Notes: generated by a model from the sequence alone, not told the origin. Counted from the stretch's first letter, positions 18,950 to 30,514 are shown. The stretch is DNA of 64,000 bases from Candidatus Tectomicrobia bacterium (GCA_016192135.1 JACPUR010000035.1:197338-261337); one strand, 5' to 3'. Numbers and translations: made by a program.

Positions 18950-20164
18950 TTAGTTCCCCCGCTGGGCCCGGACCTTGAGCCGGAGGGCGTTCAGGCGGAT
19001 GAAGCCATCGGCGTCCTTTTGCGCGTAGACCGAGTCGGCCTCGAAGGTGGCGAGGTCGGGCCGGTAGAGGTTCTTCTCCTTGGGGGCTCTCCTCCCCACC
19101 ACTTGGCAGGTCCCCTTGAAGAGCTTCACCCGGGCGGTGCCCCAGACCGAGCGGGCCGCCTCGTCCACGGCCGCCTGGATGAACTCCCGCTCGGGCGAGA
19201 ACCAGAAACCGTTGTAGACGAGCCGCGCATACTGGGGAATGAGCGAGTCCCGCAGGTGGAGCACCTCGCGGTCGAGGGTCAGGGACTCGACCCCGCGCCG
19301 GGCGGCGTGGAGGACGGTGCCGGCCGGGGTTTCGTACACCCCCCGGCTCTTCATCCCGACGAAACGGTTCTCGACCAAGTCCACCCGGCCCACGCCGTGG
19401 CTCCCGGCCAAGGCATTCAGGCGCTCCATGAGGGCCACCGGAGCGAGCCGCTCGCCGTCCAGCGAAACCGCGTCGCCGTTCTCGAAGCCGACTTCCACGT
19501 AGGCGGGCTTGTCCGGCGCCTTCTCGGGGGAGACGGTGAGGACGAACATGTCCGCCGGAGGCTCGGCCCAGGGATCCTCCAGGATGCCTCCCTCGAAGCT
19601 GATGTGGAGGAGGTTGCGATCCATCGAGTAGGGCTTCGCCGCCGTGACGGGCACCGGAATGCCGTGCCGCTGGGCATAGGCGACGAGCTCGGAGCGTCCG
19701 CCGAAGTCCCACGTGCGCCAGGGGGCGATGACGGTGATCGAGGGGTCGAAGGCCGCGTAGCCCATCTCGAAGCGCACCTGGTCGTTGCCCTTGCCCGTCG
19801 CGCCGTGGGCCACGGCGTCGGCCCCCGTCTTGCGCACCACCTCCATCTGCCCCTTGGCGATGATGGGCCGGGCGATCGAGGTACCCAGGAGATAGGAGCC
19901 TTCGTACACGGCCCCCGCCCGGAGCATGGGGAAGACGAAGTCCCGGGCGAACTCTTCGCGGAGGTCCAGGACGTGGCATTCGTCCGCCCCCGTCGCCAGC
20001 GCCTTCTTCTCGAGGCCCTCAAGCTCCCCCGTTCCCTGGCCCACGTCCGCCGCGTAGGCCACGACCGGGCAGCGGTAGGTCTCCTTGATCCACTTCAGCA
20101 TGACCGAGGTGTCGAGCCCGCCGGAGTAGGCGAGCACCACCTTTTGCGGCTTAGCGGCCATCAT
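18950..20164 (-). CDS. argG: argininosuccinate synthase
   Basis: ArgG joins citrulline and aspartate using ATP, the penultimate step to arginine. The 404-residue protein has the ATP pyrophosphatase loop [13 protein letters not shown], the ARPIIAKGQ and [15 protein letters not shown] blocks, and the tetramerisation C-terminus. Two Met codons open the frame (20164, 20161). The start overlaps the end of argF by about 14 bp, showing coupling. It is the last gene of argBDFG. argH is not in this window. Confidence 0.97.
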   Translation of the reverse strand: MMAAKPQKVVLAYSGGLDTSVMLKWIKETYRCPVVAYAADVGQGTGELEGLEKKALATGADECHVLDLREEFARDFVFPMLRAGAVYEGSYLLGTSIARPIIAKGQMEVVRKTGADAVAHGATGKGNDQVRFEMGYAAFDPSITVIAPWRTWDFGGRSELVAYAQRHGIPVPVTAAKPYSMDRNLLHISFEGGILEDPWAEPPADMFVLTVSPEKAPDKPAYVEVGFENGDAVSLDGERLAPVALMERLNALAGSHGVGRVDLVENRFVGMKSRGVYETPAGTVLHAARRGVESLTLDREVLHLRDSLIPQYARLVYNGFWFSPEREFIQAAVDEAARSVWGTARVKLFKGTCQVVGRRAPKEKNLYRPDLATFEADSVYAQKDADGFIRLNALRLKVRAQRGN

Positions 20165-21080
20165 TTCCCCCGAGAAGGACTTCCAGAAGGATCTTCTGCG
20201 CGTGGAGGCGGTTCCCCGCCTGCTGGAACACCACGCTGCGCGGCCCGTCGATGACCTCGGCCGAGACTTCTTCCCCCCGGTGGGCCGGGAGGCAATGCAT
20301 GAAGACGGCGTCCTTGTCCGCCCAATGGAAAGTCTCGCCGTGCACGCGGTAGGGCGTGAGCAGCTCGTGGCGGAGGGCTTCCTCGCCCTCCTGGCCCATG
20401 GAGGTCCAGACGTCGGTGTAAAGAGCGTGAGCGCCCCCGCACGCCGCCTGGATCTCGTTCGTTATCTGGATGATGGCGCCCGAGGCCGCCGCAAGTTCCC
20501 GCGCCCGGGCCACGACCCCCGCATCGGGCTGAAGCTCGGGCGGGCAGGCGACGCTCACCCTCACCCCAATCAACGCGCCCACGAGGAGGAGGGAGTGGGC
20601 CACATTGTTCCCGTCCCCCAGGTAGGCGAGCTTGAGGCCCTCCAGGCGCCCGAAGCGCTCGAGGAGGGTGAGGAAGTCCGCCAGCGCCTGGCAGGGATGG
20701 TGCAGGTCCGTCAATCCGTTGATGACCGGAACCGAGGCGTGGCGGGCGATCTCCTCCACCCGCTCGTGGCCGAAGGTGCGGACGACGATCCCGTCCACGT
20801 ACTCGCTTAGCACGCGGGCGCTGTCCGCGGGCGTCTCGCCCCGGGCGAGCTGAGTGTCCTGCGGGGAGAGGAAGATGGTCCTCCCGCCGAGCTGGGCCAC
20901 GCCCGCCTCGAAGGAGACGCGCGTGCGCGTCGAATGCTTCTCGAACAGCAGGGCCAGGGTCTTCCCCGCCAGGGAAGCGGACCGGGCGGAGCGTCCCCGG
21001 CGCTTGCGGTCGAGGGCCTCCCGCAGGAGCTCGCGCGTCTTCTCGGCCGAGAGCTCGGTGCCGTCCAGGTAGTCCTTCAT
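20151..21080 (-). CDS. argF: ornithine carbamoyltransferase
   Basis: ArgF makes citrulline from ornithine and carbamoyl phosphate. The 309 residues include the carbamoyl-phosphate motif [11 protein letters not shown] (family STRTR), [14 protein letters not shown], and the ornithine site [14 protein letters not shown] 21080 shares its A with the argD stop (TGATG). A GTG one codon upstream is the only alternative. Length and motifs are typical of the anabolic enzyme. Confidence 0.96.
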   Translation of the reverse strand: MKDYLDGTELSAEKTRELLREALDRKRRGRSARSASLAGKTLALLFEKHSTRTRVSFEAGVAQLGGRTIFLSPQDTQLARGETPADSARVLSEYVDGIVVRTFGHERVEEIARHASVPVINGLTDLHHPCQALADFLTLLERFGRLEGLKLAYLGDGNNVAHSLLLVGALIGVRVSVACPPELQPDAGVVARARELAAASGAIIQITNEIQAACGGAHALYTDVWTSMGQEGEEALRHELLTPYRVHGETFHWADKDAVFMHCLPAHRGEEVSAEVIDGPRSVVFQQAGNRLHAQKILLEVLLGGNDGR

Positions 21081-22273
21081 CACGCCGCAAGGTCCTTCAG
21101 CGCGCCGTCCAGGAAGTCCGCCAGCCTGTCGATCATCGCGGGCTCCACCACCAGGGGCGGGATGAGCCGGATCACTTTTCCCACCGCCACGTTCAGGAGG
21201 AAGCCGGCCGCCAGGCCCTTCGTCACGATGGATGCCGCGTCCCGGTCCACCTCCATTCCCAGGAGGAGTCCCTTCCCGCGAACGTCCTTCACGATGGGAT
21301 GGCGCGAGGCCAGCTCCCGGAGGCGCTTCAGGGCGTGATTCGACACCTCCTCCACCCGCCCGAGGAAGCCCGGGGCCAGGGTGGCATCCATGGCCGCGCA
21401 GCCCGCCGCCGTGGCCAGCGGGTTGCCCCCGAAGGTGGCCGCGTGGTCCCCCGGCTCGAAGGCCATGGCCTTGTCGCTCGCCACCAGGGCGCCGATGGCG
21501 GTGCCGCCGGCCAGGCCCTTGGCCAGGCTCATGGCGTCGGGCGCCACGCCGTAGTGCTCGTGCGCCCAGAGCTTCCCGGTGCGGCCCATCCCCACCTGGA
21601 CCTCGTCGAAGAGAAGCAGGAGGTCGTTGGCGTCGCAGATGTCCCGGAGCCCCTGGAGGAAGCCCTCGGGGGGGACGTTGACCCCTCCCTCGCCTTGGAT
21701 GGGCTCGACCAGGATGGCGCAGGTCTTCTCGCTCACCGCGGCCGCCACCGATTCGATATCCCCGAAGGGGAGATAGCGGAAGCCGGGCACGAGAGGATGG
21801 TAGCCCTTGTGGAACTTTTCCTGGCCCGTCGCCGTCATGGAGGCGAAGGTCCGGCCGTGGAAGCTCGCCTGGAAGCTCAGGATCTCGTGCCGCCCCTCCC
21901 CGTGCTTCTTGTGGGAGTACTTGCGCGCCAGCTTGATCGCGGCCTCGACGGCCTCGGTGCCGCTGTTGCAGAAAAAGACCTTGTGGCCGAAGGAGTTCTG
22001 GGTGAGGCGCTCGGCCAGGCGGATCTGCGGCTCGATGTGGTAGAGGTTCGACACGTGGAGGAGCCTGCCCGCCTGCTCCCGAAGCGCCGCCACCACCGCC
22101 GGATGGCAATGGCCCAGGTTGCACACCGCCAGCCCCGAGACGAAGTCGAGGTACTCCTTCCCGTCCGCATCCCACACGCGGCAGCCCTGCCCGCGTACCA
22201 GCGCCACCGGGTAGCGGCCGTAGGTGGGGGCCACGTGCTGGGCGGCGAGCGAGACGAGCGCGGCGTTGGACAT
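21080..22273 (-). CDS. argD: acetylornithine aminotransferase
   Basis: ArgD is a PLP-dependent class III aminotransferase of arginine (and possibly lysine) synthesis. The 397-residue protein carries FCNSGTEAVEAAIKLARKY, FHGRTFASMTATGQEKFH, EPIQGEGGV, the LLLFDEVQVGMGRTG motif with the PLP Asp, and the Schiff-base lysine in SLAKGLAGG. It lies between argB and argF in one operon. Confidence 0.95.
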   Translation of the reverse strand: MSNAALVSLAAQHVAPTYGRYPVALVRGQGCRVWDADGKEYLDFVSGLAVCNLGHCHPAVVAALREQAGRLLHVSNLYHIEPQIRLAERLTQNSFGHKVFFCNSGTEAVEAAIKLARKYSHKKHGEGRHEILSFQASFHGRTFASMTATGQEKFHKGYHPLVPGFRYLPFGDIESVAAAVSEKTCAILVEPIQGEGGVNVPPEGFLQGLRDICDANDLLLLFDEVQVGMGRTGKLWAHEHYGVAPDAMSLAKGLAGGTAIGALVASDKAMAFEPGDHAATFGGNPLATAAGCAAMDATLAPGFLGRVEEVSNHALKRLRELASRHPIVKDVRGKGLLLGMEVDRDAASIVTKGLAAGFLLNVAVGKVIRLIPPLVVEPAMIDRLADFLDGALKDLAA

Positions 22274-22301
22274 CGCGGTGTTCCTTTCTCTGAACCGGGG
22301 C

Positions 22302-23177
22302 TCAGCGAACGATCTGGGTGCCCACCCCTTCGTCGGTGAACACTTCCAGGAGGACGGCGTGGGGGACTCGGCCGTCCACGATATGGGCCTTCTTCACGCC
22401 GGAGGCCAGGGCTTCCAGGCAGGCCTCCACCTTGGGGATCATGCCGCCCTGGATGACGCCCTCTTCCCGCAGCCGCTGCGCGTCGGGAGCCTTCAGGGTG
22501 CTGATGAGGTTTCCCTTCTTGTCCTGAATTCCGGGGACGTCGGTCAGGAGAATGAACTTCTCCGCGGCCAGGGCGCCGGCGATGGCCCCGGCGGCGGAGT
22601 CGGCGTTGATGTTGTAGACGTTCCCGTCGTCGTCCACCCCCAGCGGGGCGATCACCGGGATGTAGTGCGCCCGGGTGAGGTGGTGGATGATGCCGGGCTC
22701 GACCCTCACCACCTCGCCCACATGGCCGAGGTCGACGATCTCGTCCGCGCCCTCGGCGGTCTTGCGGCTCAAGGTGAGCTTCCGCGCGCGCGTCAGCCCG
22801 GCGTCCGATCCGGAGAGGCCCACCGCGGCCCCTCCGTGGCGGTTGATGAGCCGGACGATGCCCTTATTGGTCGAGCCCGAGAGCACCATCTCCACCACCC
22901 CGACGGTTTCTTCGTCCGTGACCCGGAGGCCCTCGATGAACTCGGTCGCCTTGCCGATCTTCTTGAGGAGATCCCCGATCTGGGGCCCGCCCCCGTGGAC
23001 GACCACGACGTTGATGCCCACGTACTTGAGCAGCACCACGTCCTGGGCGAAGGGCGACTGCAGGCCCTTCTCCACCTGAGCGGCCCCGCCGTACTTGATC
23101 ACCACGGTCTTCCCCGAGAAGCGCTGGATGTAGGGAAGCGCCTCGACCAGGGTGGCCGCCCGTTCTCTCGCGTCCAT
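22302..23177 (-). CDS. argB: acetylglutamate kinase
   Basis: ArgB phosphorylates N-acetylglutamate, usually the feedback-controlled step. The protein has 291 residues, with the N-terminal VVIKYGGAAQ loop, VVVHGGGPQIGDLL, GLSGSDAGL and a C-terminal GGMIPKVEACLEAL block. An N-terminal helix of ~25 residues (TLVEALPYIQRFSGK) is of the kind found in arginine-inhibited hexameric enzymes, so feedback inhibition is likely. ATG 23177 has GTGAGGAG upstream and sits 43 bp below a good promoter. Longer frames start inside that promoter. Confidence 0.95.
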   Translation of the reverse strand: MDARERAATLVEALPYIQRFSGKTVVIKYGGAAQVEKGLQSPFAQDVVLLKYVGINVVVVHGGGPQIGDLLKKIGKATEFIEGLRVTDEETVGVVEMVLSGSTNKGIVRLINRHGGAAVGLSGSDAGLTRARKLTLSRKTAEGADEIVDLGHVGEVVRVEPGIIHHLTRAHYIPVIAPLGVDDDGNVYNINADSAAGAIAGALAAEKFILLTDVPGIQDKKGNLISTLKAPDAQRLREEGVIQGGMIPKVEACLEALASGVKKAHIVDGRVPHAVLLEVFTDEGVGTQIVR

Positions 23178-23219
23178 GGTGCTCCTCACTGTGCCGGAAG
23201 GGCTACCAACAGGGCGGGA

Positions 23220-23248
23220 AATATACACCGGGGGGAGGGCGGGGCCAA
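23220..23248 (-). promoter_or_regulatory. sigma70-like promoter of argBDFG
   Basis: On the minus strand, TTGGCC (23248-23243), a 17-bp spacer and TATATT (23225-23220) lie between the hslU stop and argB. TATATT is an AT-rich island in a GC-rich background. No ArgR box could be recognised by eye. Confidence 0.62.
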
Positions 23249-23280
23249 GGGGAGGAGGAAAGGCCGGTCCCGGGGCGGAA

Positions 23281-24639
23281 TCAGAGGATGTAGCGGCTCA
23301 AGTCGAGGTTTTCGACGATGTCCTGGAGCTTATCGCGGACGTAGGCGGCGTCGATGGAGATCTCCTGTCCGGCCATGTCCGGGGCGGAGAAGGAGATGTC
23401 CTCCAGCAGGCGCTCCATGATGGTGTGGAGCCGGCGCGCGCCGATGTTCTCCGTCTGCTCGTTGATCCGGGCGGCGAAGCCCGCCACCTCCTGGATGGCG
23501 TCGTCGGTGAAGGAGATCTTCACGCCCTCGGTGGCCAGGAGAGCCGGGTACTGCCGCACGAGGGCGTTCTCCGGCTCCTTGAGGATGCGCACGAAGTCCT
23601 CCCGGCCCAGGGGCTTGAGCTCCACCCGGATGGGGAAGCGCCCCTGGAGCTCGGGCAGGAGGTCCGAGGGCTTGGCCATGTGGAAGGCGCCCGCCGCGAT
23701 GAAGAGGATGTGGTCCGTCTTGACCGGCCCGTGCTTTGTCTGGACGGTCGAGCCCTCGACGATGGGCAGGAGGTCGCGCTGCACCCCCTCCCGTGAGACG
23801 TCGGGGCCGTGGCGGCCGCCCCCGCTGGTGGCGATCTTGTCGATCTCGTCGAGGAACACGATGCCCGACTGCTCGGTGCGGTGAATGGCCTCGGAGTTCG
23901 CCTTGTCCGGATCGATGAGCTTGTCGGCCTCCTCCTGGCAGAGGAGCTTGAAGGCCTCCGGCACCCGCATGCGGCGGGTGCGGTTCCGCGGAGGAAAGAG
24001 GCCGCCCATGATCTCCTTGATGTTCAGCCCCATCTGCTCGAGGTCAGGCCCGCCCAGGAACTGGATCTCCGGCCCCTTGTCGCTCACTTGCATCTCGACC
24101 TCGCGGTCGTCCAGCCTGCCCTCCTCCAGGAGGGAGCGGAACTTCTCCCGGGTCCGCTTGTAGCTTTCCTCGCCCAGGGGATCGCGCGGCTGGCCCCGCT
24201 CGTCGATGGCGGCGAAGCCCGGGGGGCGGGGCAGGAGGAGGTCCAGCAGGCGCTCCTCGGCCAGATTCTCCGCGCGCACCCGGTTGACCTCGCGCATCTC
24301 CTCGCGGACCATGTTCCGGGCCAGCTCGACGAGATCGCGGATGATGCTCTCCACGTCCCTGCCCACGTAGCCCACCTCGGTGAACTTGCTCGCCTCCACC
24401 TTGATGAAGGGGCTCTTGGCCAGGCGGGCGAGGCGGCGGGCGATCTCCGTTTTCCCCACACCGGTCGGGCCGATCATGATGATGTTCTTGGGGGCGATGT
24501 CCTCCCCGATCTCGGGGGGGAGCTGCTGGCGCCGCCAGCGGTTGCGCAGCGCGATGGCGACGGCGCGCTTCGCCTCCGCCTGGCCGATGACATAGCGGTC
24601 GAGTTCTTCGACGATGCGGGCGGGGATGAGCTGTTCCAT
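23281..24639 (-). CDS. hslU: ATP-dependent protease ATPase subunit HslU (ClpY)
   Basis: HslU unfolds substrates and feeds them to HslV. The 452-residue protein has [29 protein letters not shown], Walker [10 protein letters not shown], the pore motif region [12 protein letters not shown], Walker [14 protein letters not shown], and the C-terminal tail ending in LSRYIL that docks into HslV. Its start overlaps the hslV stop (TGATG). Confidence 0.97.
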   Translation of the reverse strand: MEQLIPARIVEELDRYVIGQAEAKRAVAIALRNRWRRQQLPPEIGEDIAPKNIIMIGPTGVGKTEIARRLARLAKSPFIKVEASKFTEVGYVGRDVESIIRDLVELARNMVREEMREVNRVRAENLAEERLLDLLLPRPPGFAAIDERGQPRDPLGEESYKRTREKFRSLLEEGRLDDREVEMQVSDKGPEIQFLGGPDLEQMGLNIKEIMGGLFPPRNRTRRMRVPEAFKLLCQEEADKLIDPDKANSEAIHRTEQSGIVFLDEIDKIATSGGGRHGPDVSREGVQRDLLPIVEGSTVQTKHGPVKTDHILFIAAGAFHMAKPSDLLPELQGRFPIRVELKPLGREDFVRILKEPENALVRQYPALLATEGVKISFTDDAIQEVAGFAARINEQTENIGARRLHTIMERLLEDISFSAPDMAGQEISIDAAYVRDKLQDIVENLDLSRYIL

Positions 24640-25187
24640 CAGAGGCTTTCGATCGTGATCTTGTGGTTGGTGTAGATGCAGATATCCGCCGTGATGTCCA
24701 AGGCGCGGCGGACGACGTCGGCGGCGGCCAGTTCAGGCTCCAGGCTGAGGATCCCGCGTGCCGCCGCCGTGGCGATGGGACCGCCGCTTCCGATGCCCAG
24801 GATTCCGTCGTCGGGCTCGATGATGTCCCCGGTGCCCGAGAGGATGAGGGAGGTTTCCTGGTTCGCGACGGCGAGCAGGGCCTCCAGCCGCCGGAGCACC
24901 CGGTCCGTGCGCCAGTCTTTTCCCATCTCGACGGCGGCCCGGGCGAGGTTGCCGCGGTACTCCTCGAGCTTTCCCTCGAAGCGCTCGAAGAGGGCGATGG
25001 CGTCCGAGGCGGAGCCCGCGAAGCCGGCGAGGACCTTCCCCCCGCTCAGGCGGCGGATCTTGACCGCGCCGAGCTTGACGGCCGTCTGGCCCATCGTGAC
25101 CTGGCCGTCCCCGCCCATGGCCGTCTGGCCGCGGTAGCGGACGGCGAGGATGGTGGTGGAGCGGATCCTGGCATTGGGTTCGGTCAT
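24639..25187 (-). CDS. hslV: ATP-dependent protease catalytic subunit HslV (ClpQ)
   Basis: HslV is the proteasome-like threonine protease of the HslUV complex. The 182-residue protein shows [24 protein letters not shown] and [14 protein letters not shown]. The catalytic Thr of the TTI motif is preceded by 10 residues ([10 protein letters not shown]), and no closer start codon exists. A short propeptide must therefore be removed, whereas many HslV proteins lose only Met. The start overlaps xerC by 4 bp (ATGA). Confidence 0.95.
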   Translation of the reverse strand: MTEPNARIRSTTILAVRYRGQTAMGGDGQVTMGQTAVKLGAVKIRRLSGGKVLAGFAGSASDAIALFERFEGKLEEYRGNLARAAVEMGKDWRTDRVLRRLEALLAVANQETSLILSGTGDIIEPDDGILGIGSGGPIATAAARGILSLEPELAAADVVRRALDITADICIYTNHKITIESL

Positions 25188-26167
25188 TGGCGTTTTTCCC
25201 GTTTCCTTCCTGGAGCGCCGCGCTCCTTGGCCCGGGGGTGCGCGGCGTCGTACACGGCCCGGAGATGATCGAAATTCACCTGGGTGTAGCGCTGGGTGGT
25301 GGAAAGGCTCGCGTGGCCCAGCAGCTCCTGGATGGACCGCAGGTCCGCCCCGTCCTCCAGGAGATGGGTCGCCGCGCTGTGGCGCAGCGCGTGCGGAGTG
25401 AAATGATAGCCGAACCCACCCTTGAGTTCATAGCCCCGCAGGATGTCTCGGGCCCGGTCCGTCGTGAGCCGCCCGCCGCGCGCGCTGCGGAAGAAGGGCG
25501 ACGCCCCGCACTCGGCTTCCCCGGCCGGCAGGGGAGGGCGCTCCGGCCGGAAGCGCTCGACGGCCTGGGCCGCCTTCTTCGTCATGGGGACGATGCGCTC
25601 CTTCCGGCCCTTGCCGCGCACCCGGAGGAGGCGCTCCTTCGTGTCCACGTCCTCATTGTTCAGGGCCGCCAGCTCCCCCACCCGGAGACCGGAGCCGTAA
25701 AGGATCTCCAGCATGGCCAGGTCCCGCCGCCCCTCGGGGGTGGCGGGGTCGGGCAGCTTCAGGAGCCGGTCGGCGTCGTCCACCGGGAGGAAGGCCGGCA
25801 GCTTGCGGGACTGCTTCGGGGAAGGGATTCCCTCGGCCGGGTTCTCCGCCGCGAGCCCCTCGCGCCGGAGGAAGCGGAAGAAGGTCCGCAGGCTCGACAG
25901 GTGGCGGTTGACCGTGGAGGCGTCCACCCGGCGCCGGTGCATGTGGCCCAGGTAGGCCCGCACCGCCAGGGCGTTCACTTCCTCGGGGGTAACCGGCCCT
26001 CCCGCCCATTCCCGCAGGAAGCGGTCGAAGTCGGCCAGATCCGAGGCATAGGCCCGCAGCGTGTGCTCCGAGGCGTTGCGCTCCTCGCGGAGGTGAGCCT
26101 CGAAGCGGCGGCGGGCTCCGGCCAGGCCGCCGGTCAGGCGACCTGGGGCATCATCCGCTCGATCCAT
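25184..26167 (-). CDS. xerC: tyrosine recombinase XerC-like
   Basis: Xer recombinases resolve chromosome dimers at dif. The 327-residue protein has an N-terminal SAM-like core-binding domain ([19 protein letters not shown]) and a catalytic domain with all expected residues: Arg in [11 protein letters not shown], a Lys in [47 protein letters not shown]. It sits between trmFO and hslV, as codV does in Firmicutes, and overlaps the trmFO end by 34 bp. A basic C-terminal tail follows the catalytic Tyr. Confidence 0.92.
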   Translation of the reverse strand: MDRADDAPGRLTGGLAGARRRFEAHLREERNASEHTLRAYASDLADFDRFLREWAGGPVTPEEVNALAVRAYLGHMHRRRVDASTVNRHLSSLRTFFRFLRREGLAAENPAEGIPSPKQSRKLPAFLPVDDADRLLKLPDPATPEGRRDLAMLEILYGSGLRVGELAALNNEDVDTKERLLRVRGKGRKERIVPMTKKAAQAVERFRPERPPLPAGEAECGASPFFRSARGGRLTTDRARDILRGYELKGGFGYHFTPHALRHSAATHLLEDGADLRSIQELLGHASLSTTQRYTQVNFDHLRAVYDAAHPRAKERGAPGRKREKRQ

Positions 26168-27468
26168 GGCTTGAGGTCCCTCAAGGCGCGCTCGATGACG
26201 TGCCGCTTGCGCTCCTTGCGCGGGACCCGCTTCTCCAGGGGCGGGAAGAGTCCGAAGTTGACGTTCATCGGCTGGAAGTTCTTGGGGTCCGCCTCCACGA
26301 TGTAGTGGTTGAGCGCCCCCAGGGCCGTGGTGGGGGGAGGCGGGACGATGGGCTCCCCCCGCAGGAGCGCCGCCGCGTTCAGGCCCGCGAGGAGGCCGAT
26401 GGCGGAGGATTCGAGATAGCCCTCGACCCCGGTGATCTGGCCCGCCACGAACAAGTGAGGGTGGCGCTTGAGCTGGAGGGTGACCCGCATGAGCTTGGGG
26501 GCGTTGATGTAGGTGTTTCGGTGCAGGCTTCCGAAGCGGAGGAAGCGCGCGTTCCCGAGCCCCGGGAGCTGGGAGAAGATGCGCTTCTGCTCCGGGTAGC
26601 GGAGGCGGGTCTGGAACCCCACCATGGAGAAGAACTCCCCGGTCAGGTCCTCGCGCCGGAGCTGGACCACGGCGTGGTAGGTCTGCCCCGTCTCAGGATG
26701 CTCCAGCCCCACCGGCTTCATCGGTCCGAAGGCCAGGGTGTCGCGCCCCCGGCTCGCCATCTCCTCGATGGGCAGGCAGCCCTCGAAGTAGACGGCCTTC
26801 TCGAAGTCCCTCAGCGGAATCTTCTCGCCTCCGACGACGGCGTCGATGAAGCGGTTGTAGTCCGCCTCGCTCAGGCCGATGTTCAGGTAATCCCCCTCGC
26901 TCTCCTCCGCCATGTCCTTTCCGTAGCGGGAGGCCTGGAAGGCCACCGACATGTCGATGCTCTCGCCGTAGAGAATAGGGGAGATGGCGTCGTAGAAGTA
27001 GAGGTACTTTCCCTGGGTCAGCCGCGCCACCTCTGCCGCGAGCGCAGGGCTGGTGAGGGGGCCGGTGGCGAGGATGGTCGGCGCCTCCCCATCGAGGGAG
27101 GTCACTTCCTCCCGGTGTACGCGGATGCGGGGCTCTCCCTGGATCGCCTCGGTCACCTTCTTGCTGAACTGGGCGCGGTCCACGGCCAGGGCGGTGCCCG
27201 CCGGGACCCGGGTGGCGTCCGCGGCCTGGAGGATGAGGGAGTCGAGCCGCCGCATCTCCTCCTTCAGCAGCCCCGAGGCGTTCTCCAGCGAGTTGGAGCG
27301 CAGCGAATTGGAGCAGACGAGTTCCGCCAGGCCGTCCGATTGATGGGCGGCGGTCGGGACCAGGGGGCGCATCTCGTAGAGATCCACCTCGATGCCCCGC
27401 TTCGCCGCCTGCCAGGCCGCCTCGCTCCCCGCGAGGCCGCCGCCGATGACGCGCAGCCGCGCGCTCAA
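26134..27468 (-). CDS. trmFO: folate/FAD-dependent tRNA (uracil-54) methyltransferase TrmFO
   Basis: TrmFO methylates U54 of tRNA using methylene-tetrahydrofolate. The 444-residue protein has the N-terminal FAD motif [30 protein letters not shown], the [15 protein letters not shown] block, the [20 protein letters not shown] region and [22 protein letters not shown]. The start is TTG 27468, shared with the topA stop (TTGA) and preceded by GGAGGTATCGGC. In-frame codons upstream belong to topA's region. Confidence 0.95.
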   Translation of the reverse strand: MSARLRVIGGGLAGSEAAWQAAKRGIEVDLYEMRPLVPTAAHQSDGLAELVCSNSLRSNSLENASGLLKEEMRRLDSLILQAADATRVPAGTALAVDRAQFSKKVTEAIQGEPRIRVHREEVTSLDGEAPTILATGPLTSPALAAEVARLTQGKYLYFYDAISPILYGESIDMSVAFQASRYGKDMAEESEGDYLNIGLSEADYNRFIDAVVGGEKIPLRDFEKAVYFEGCLPIEEMASRGRDTLAFGPMKPVGLEHPETGQTYHAVVQLRREDLTGEFFSMVGFQTRLRYPEQKRIFSQLPGLGNARFLRFGSLHRNTYINAPKLMRVTLQLKRHPHLFVAGQITGVEGYLESSAIGLLAGLNAAALLRGEPIVPPPPTTALGALNHYIVEADPKNFQPMNVNFGLFPPLEKRVPRKERKRHVIERALRDLKPWIERMMPQVA

Positions 27469-30011
27469 GCCGATACCTCCTGTTCCTTCTCCGATTCGGT
27501 GTGATCGTCCCCCAGGCTGGCGAGCAGGCCCGGCGGGGCCGGCTCCGAGTGCCCGCAGGACTTGATCGGGCAAACGAGGCGGACTCCGCTCTTCTTCGTG
27601 ACCTTGATCGTGGAAATCGGATGTCCGCAGGCCGGGCAGGGCCGGGCGACGGGACGGTCCCATACGACGTACTTGCACTCGGGGAACTTGTTGCATCCGT
27701 AGAACGGCTTCCCGGATTTCCGGGAGCGCCGCATCACGAGCTCGCCGCCGCAGCCCTCCCGGCCGCACGGCACTCCCGTCGGGATGGGCGCGGCCGCCGC
27801 CTTCCCGCCGGGGAGAATCTTCCGGGTCTTGTGCTCCTTCGGATACTCCGAGCAGACCAGGTAAGGGCCGAATGGGCCCCGGCGCGCCTGCATGGACGCC
27901 CCGCACTCCTCGCAGGGAGGCGCCTTCTCCTCCCCCTGGACGAGATCCTCATCCTCCTCGGGGCTGCCCTCCTCGGGCAGGCTTTCGGAGAACTTGCAAT
28001 CGGGATATGCGGAGCAGGAGATAAACCAGCCGTTCTTGCTGAACTTCTTGACCAGCGGCTCCCCGCACTCCGGGCAAGCCCTGTCGACGGGCTCGGTGTG
28101 GGTCTTGAGGTTGGGCAGGGCCTTCTTGGCCGTCTGCACCGTCCTGTCGAACCGGTCGTAGAAGGTGCGCAGGATGGGCAGCCAGGGGGTGCTCCCCTTC
28201 TCGATGTCGTCGAGGTCGCTCTCCATCTTGGCCGTGAACTTGACGTCCATCACGTCGGGGAAGCCCCGCACGAGCAGCTTGTTCACCTCCCGGCCGAGGC
28301 TGGTGGGGGTGAACTGGCGCTTGCGGCGCTCCACGGTGACATACTTCCGCTTCTCCAGAGTGTCCAGGATGGTGGCGTAGGTGCTCGGGCGCCCGACGCC
28401 GTCCTCCTCCAGCTCCTTGACCAGGGCCGCCTCCGTGTAGCGCGGGGGCGGCTGGGTGAAGTGCTGCTCCGGGAGGACGCCGTTGGAGGCCGCCTCCGTC
28501 CCGCGGAGCCGCACCGGATCGCCCTCGTCCAGGGAAGGCAGCAGCCGGTCGCGGCCGCCGGCGCCCGCGCGCCCGTTCTCCTCCTCGCTATCCGGCGGGC
28601 CCTCCGCTTCCTCTGTCCTCTCCTGATAGACGTCGAGGAAGCCCGGGAACTTGAGTACCGACCCGGTGGCGCGCAGCAGGAGATCCTCGGCCGTGATGTC
28701 CACGCTCGTCTGGTCGTACACGGCTGGGGCCATCTGGCCGGCCAGGAAGCGCCGCCAGATGAGGGTGTAGAGCGCCAGCTGCTCGGGTTTCAGGCGGCTC
28801 GCGACCCGGTCCGGGTGCAGGCTCGGGTCGGTCGGCCGGATGGCCTCGTGGGCGTCCTGGGCCATCTCCCCGGTCTTGTAGACGGGCGGTTTCTCGGGCA
28901 GGTGGCCGGCCGAGAAGTTCTTCTGGATATACTCCCGCGCGGCGTTCACGGCCTCGGGAGCCAGGCGCACGGAGTCGGTCCGCATGTAGGTGATGAGGCC
29001 GACGGTCCCGAGCTCGCGGCCGAGATCCACGCCCTCATAGAGGGACTGGGCGATGCTCATGGTGCGCTTGGCGCCGTAGCGGAGCTTGTTCGAGCTCTCC
29101 TGCTGGAGCGTGCTCGTGATGAACGGGGCGGGTGGGCGGCGGCGGCGCTCGCGGCGCTCGACCTTTGAAACCCTGAGGTCCGCCCGCGCGATGCGTTCGG
29201 CGAGGCTCCGCGCCTCCGCCTCGGTCCCGATTTCGGGCTCCCGGTCCCCGACCCGGTGGATCTTGGCCTCGAAGGGGGGAGGGGTGCCTTCTTTCTGGAG
29301 AAACGCCGTGATGGTCCAGTATTCCTTGGGCTGGAAGGCCTCGATCTCGTCCTCGCGCTCGCAGATGAGGCGGAGGGCGACGGACTGCACCCGGCCGGCG
29401 CTCAGGCCGAAGGCCACCTTGTTCCAGAGGATTTCGCCCGAGAGCTTGAAGCCCACGATGCGGTCCAGCTTGCGGCGGGTTTCCTGGGCGTCCACCTTCT
29501 TCTGGTCGATGCGGCCCGGGCGCTCGAGCGCCTCCCTGACGGCCCGCGGGGTAATCTCGTTGAAGGAGACGCGGTAGATGGAATCCTCCTTGCGGCCGTT
29601 CCCGATGATCTCCTTGACGTGCCAGGCGATGGCCTCACCCTCGCGGTCCGGATCGGGCGCGAGATAGATCTCCCCGGCGGCCTTGGCGGCCCGGCGGAGC
29701 TCATCGATGGCCTTCTTCTTCGCGGGAATCTCGCCGTAGTCGGCGCTGAAGTCGTTCCGGACGTCGATGCCCATTTTCCGCTCCCCGGTCTTCTTGAGGT
29801 CGCGGACGTGCCCCTTGGAGGCCATGATGGCGAACTCCGGCCCCAGCATCTTCTGGATCGTCTTCACCTTGGCCGGCGATTCGACGATGAGGAGCTTCGT
29901 CGCGGAGGAGCCTCCGCCCGTGCTTCCCGCCGTCCGGGCCCGCCTGCTCTTGGGCTGGGCCTTCTTCGCCTTTTTGGCCCTCGGGCGGGCCTTGGAATTT
30001 TTTTCGATCAT
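27465..30011 (-). CDS. topA: DNA topoisomerase I
   Basis: TopA relaxes negative supercoils. The 848-residue protein has a Lys/Arg-rich N-terminal leader of ~35 residues, the TOPRIM domain ([31 protein letters not shown]), the active-site Tyr region [11 protein letters not shown], and [15 protein letters not shown]. The C-terminus has four Cys4 zinc-ribbon modules (starting [23 protein letters not shown]). The extra basic leader and four modules make it longer than minimal bacterial enzymes. Confidence 0.96.
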   Translation of the reverse strand: MIEKNSKARPRAKKAKKAQPKSRRARTAGSTGGGSSATKLLIVESPAKVKTIQKMLGPEFAIMASKGHVRDLKKTGERKMGIDVRNDFSADYGEIPAKKKAIDELRRAAKAAGEIYLAPDPDREGEAIAWHVKEIIGNGRKEDSIYRVSFNEITPRAVREALERPGRIDQKKVDAQETRRKLDRIVGFKLSGEILWNKVAFGLSAGRVQSVALRLICEREDEIEAFQPKEYWTITAFLQKEGTPPPFEAKIHRVGDREPEIGTEAEARSLAERIARADLRVSKVERRERRRRPPAPFITSTLQQESSNKLRYGAKRTMSIAQSLYEGVDLGRELGTVGLITYMRTDSVRLAPEAVNAAREYIQKNFSAGHLPEKPPVYKTGEMAQDAHEAIRPTDPSLHPDRVASRLKPEQLALYTLIWRRFLAGQMAPAVYDQTSVDITAEDLLLRATGSVLKFPGFLDVYQERTEEAEGPPDSEEENGRAGAGGRDRLLPSLDEGDPVRLRGTEAASNGVLPEQHFTQPPPRYTEAALVKELEEDGVGRPSTYATILDTLEKRKYVTVERRKRQFTPTSLGREVNKLLVRGFPDVMDVKFTAKMESDLDDIEKGSTPWLPILRTFYDRFDRTVQTAKKALPNLKTHTEPVDRACPECGEPLVKKFSKNGWFISCSAYPDCKFSESLPEEGSPEEDEDLVQGEEKAPPCEECGASMQARRGPFGPYLVCSEYPKEHKTRKILPGGKAAAAPIPTGVPCGREGCGGELVMRRSRKSGKPFYGCNKFPECKYVVWDRPVARPCPACGHPISTIKVTKKSGVRLVCPIKSCGHSEPAPPGLLASLGDDHTESEKEQEVSA

Positions 30012-30017
30012 GCTGCC

Positions 30018-30497
30018 TCAGTTCGTCAGGCGGATGTCGTCATCCTGGAGCATCTGTAGCACGCCGGGCCGCAAGGCGTCACGGCGTTCCCGGAGAAGGA
30101 CCAGGAGGGCGACCGTACGCACCTCCCGAAGCCCAATCTCCTCCTCGCTCAAGTCGATGCAGCGCTGGATGAGTTCCTCCCGGAGCCAATCGTCGATGAT
30201 CCCGGCGTTATAGAGACGGTGGATGATTCCCTGCGCCGCGGGGGAGAAGGCCAAATGCTCCTCCGGGTGCAGCACGCGCACCGCGCGTCCTCTGCGGCTC
30301 TCCGCGAGGAGGTCTCCCGGCTCGCGGCGGTCCTGGGGGAGCTGCTGGACCCAGGAAAGGGCGTCATAGATGTCTTCCTGCTGAAATCCCCGGCTCGCCA
30401 GGAAATTGGAAATCTCCCGCTCGTCCTGGAGAATGTGGTTTCCCTCCAGCGCCTTGTCCACCAGCAGGCGCATCATCGTGAACAGTTTTTCGCGCAT
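30018..30497 (-). CDS. Smg/DUF494 family protein
   Basis: The protein has 159 residues with the DUF494 pattern: an N-terminal MREKLFTMMRLLVDKALEG helix, GFQQEDIYDALSWVQQL, the RVLHPEEHLAFSPAAQGIIHRLYNAGIID block and an acidic/hydrophobic end (EVRTVALLVLLRER). Its function is not established. In many Gram-negative genomes it lies between dprA and topA, exactly as here, so a link to DNA metabolism is suspected. The ATG at 30497 has GGAGGGAAT upstream. Confidence 0.88.
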   Translation of the reverse strand: MREKLFTMMRLLVDKALEGNHILQDEREISNFLASRGFQQEDIYDALSWVQQLPQDRREPGDLLAESRRGRAVRVLHPEEHLAFSPAAQGIIHRLYNAGIIDDWLREELIQRCIDLSEEEIGLREVRTVALLVLLRERRDALRPGVLQMLQDDDIRLTN

Positions 30498-30514
30498 ACA
30501 GATTCCCTCCGGAA

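Noticed and set aside
25184..26167. XerC-like recombinase as sign of an integrated mobile element
   Set aside because: It lies within the conserved trmFO-xerC-hslVU housekeeping operon, with no attachment repeats, integron-type sites or phage genes nearby.
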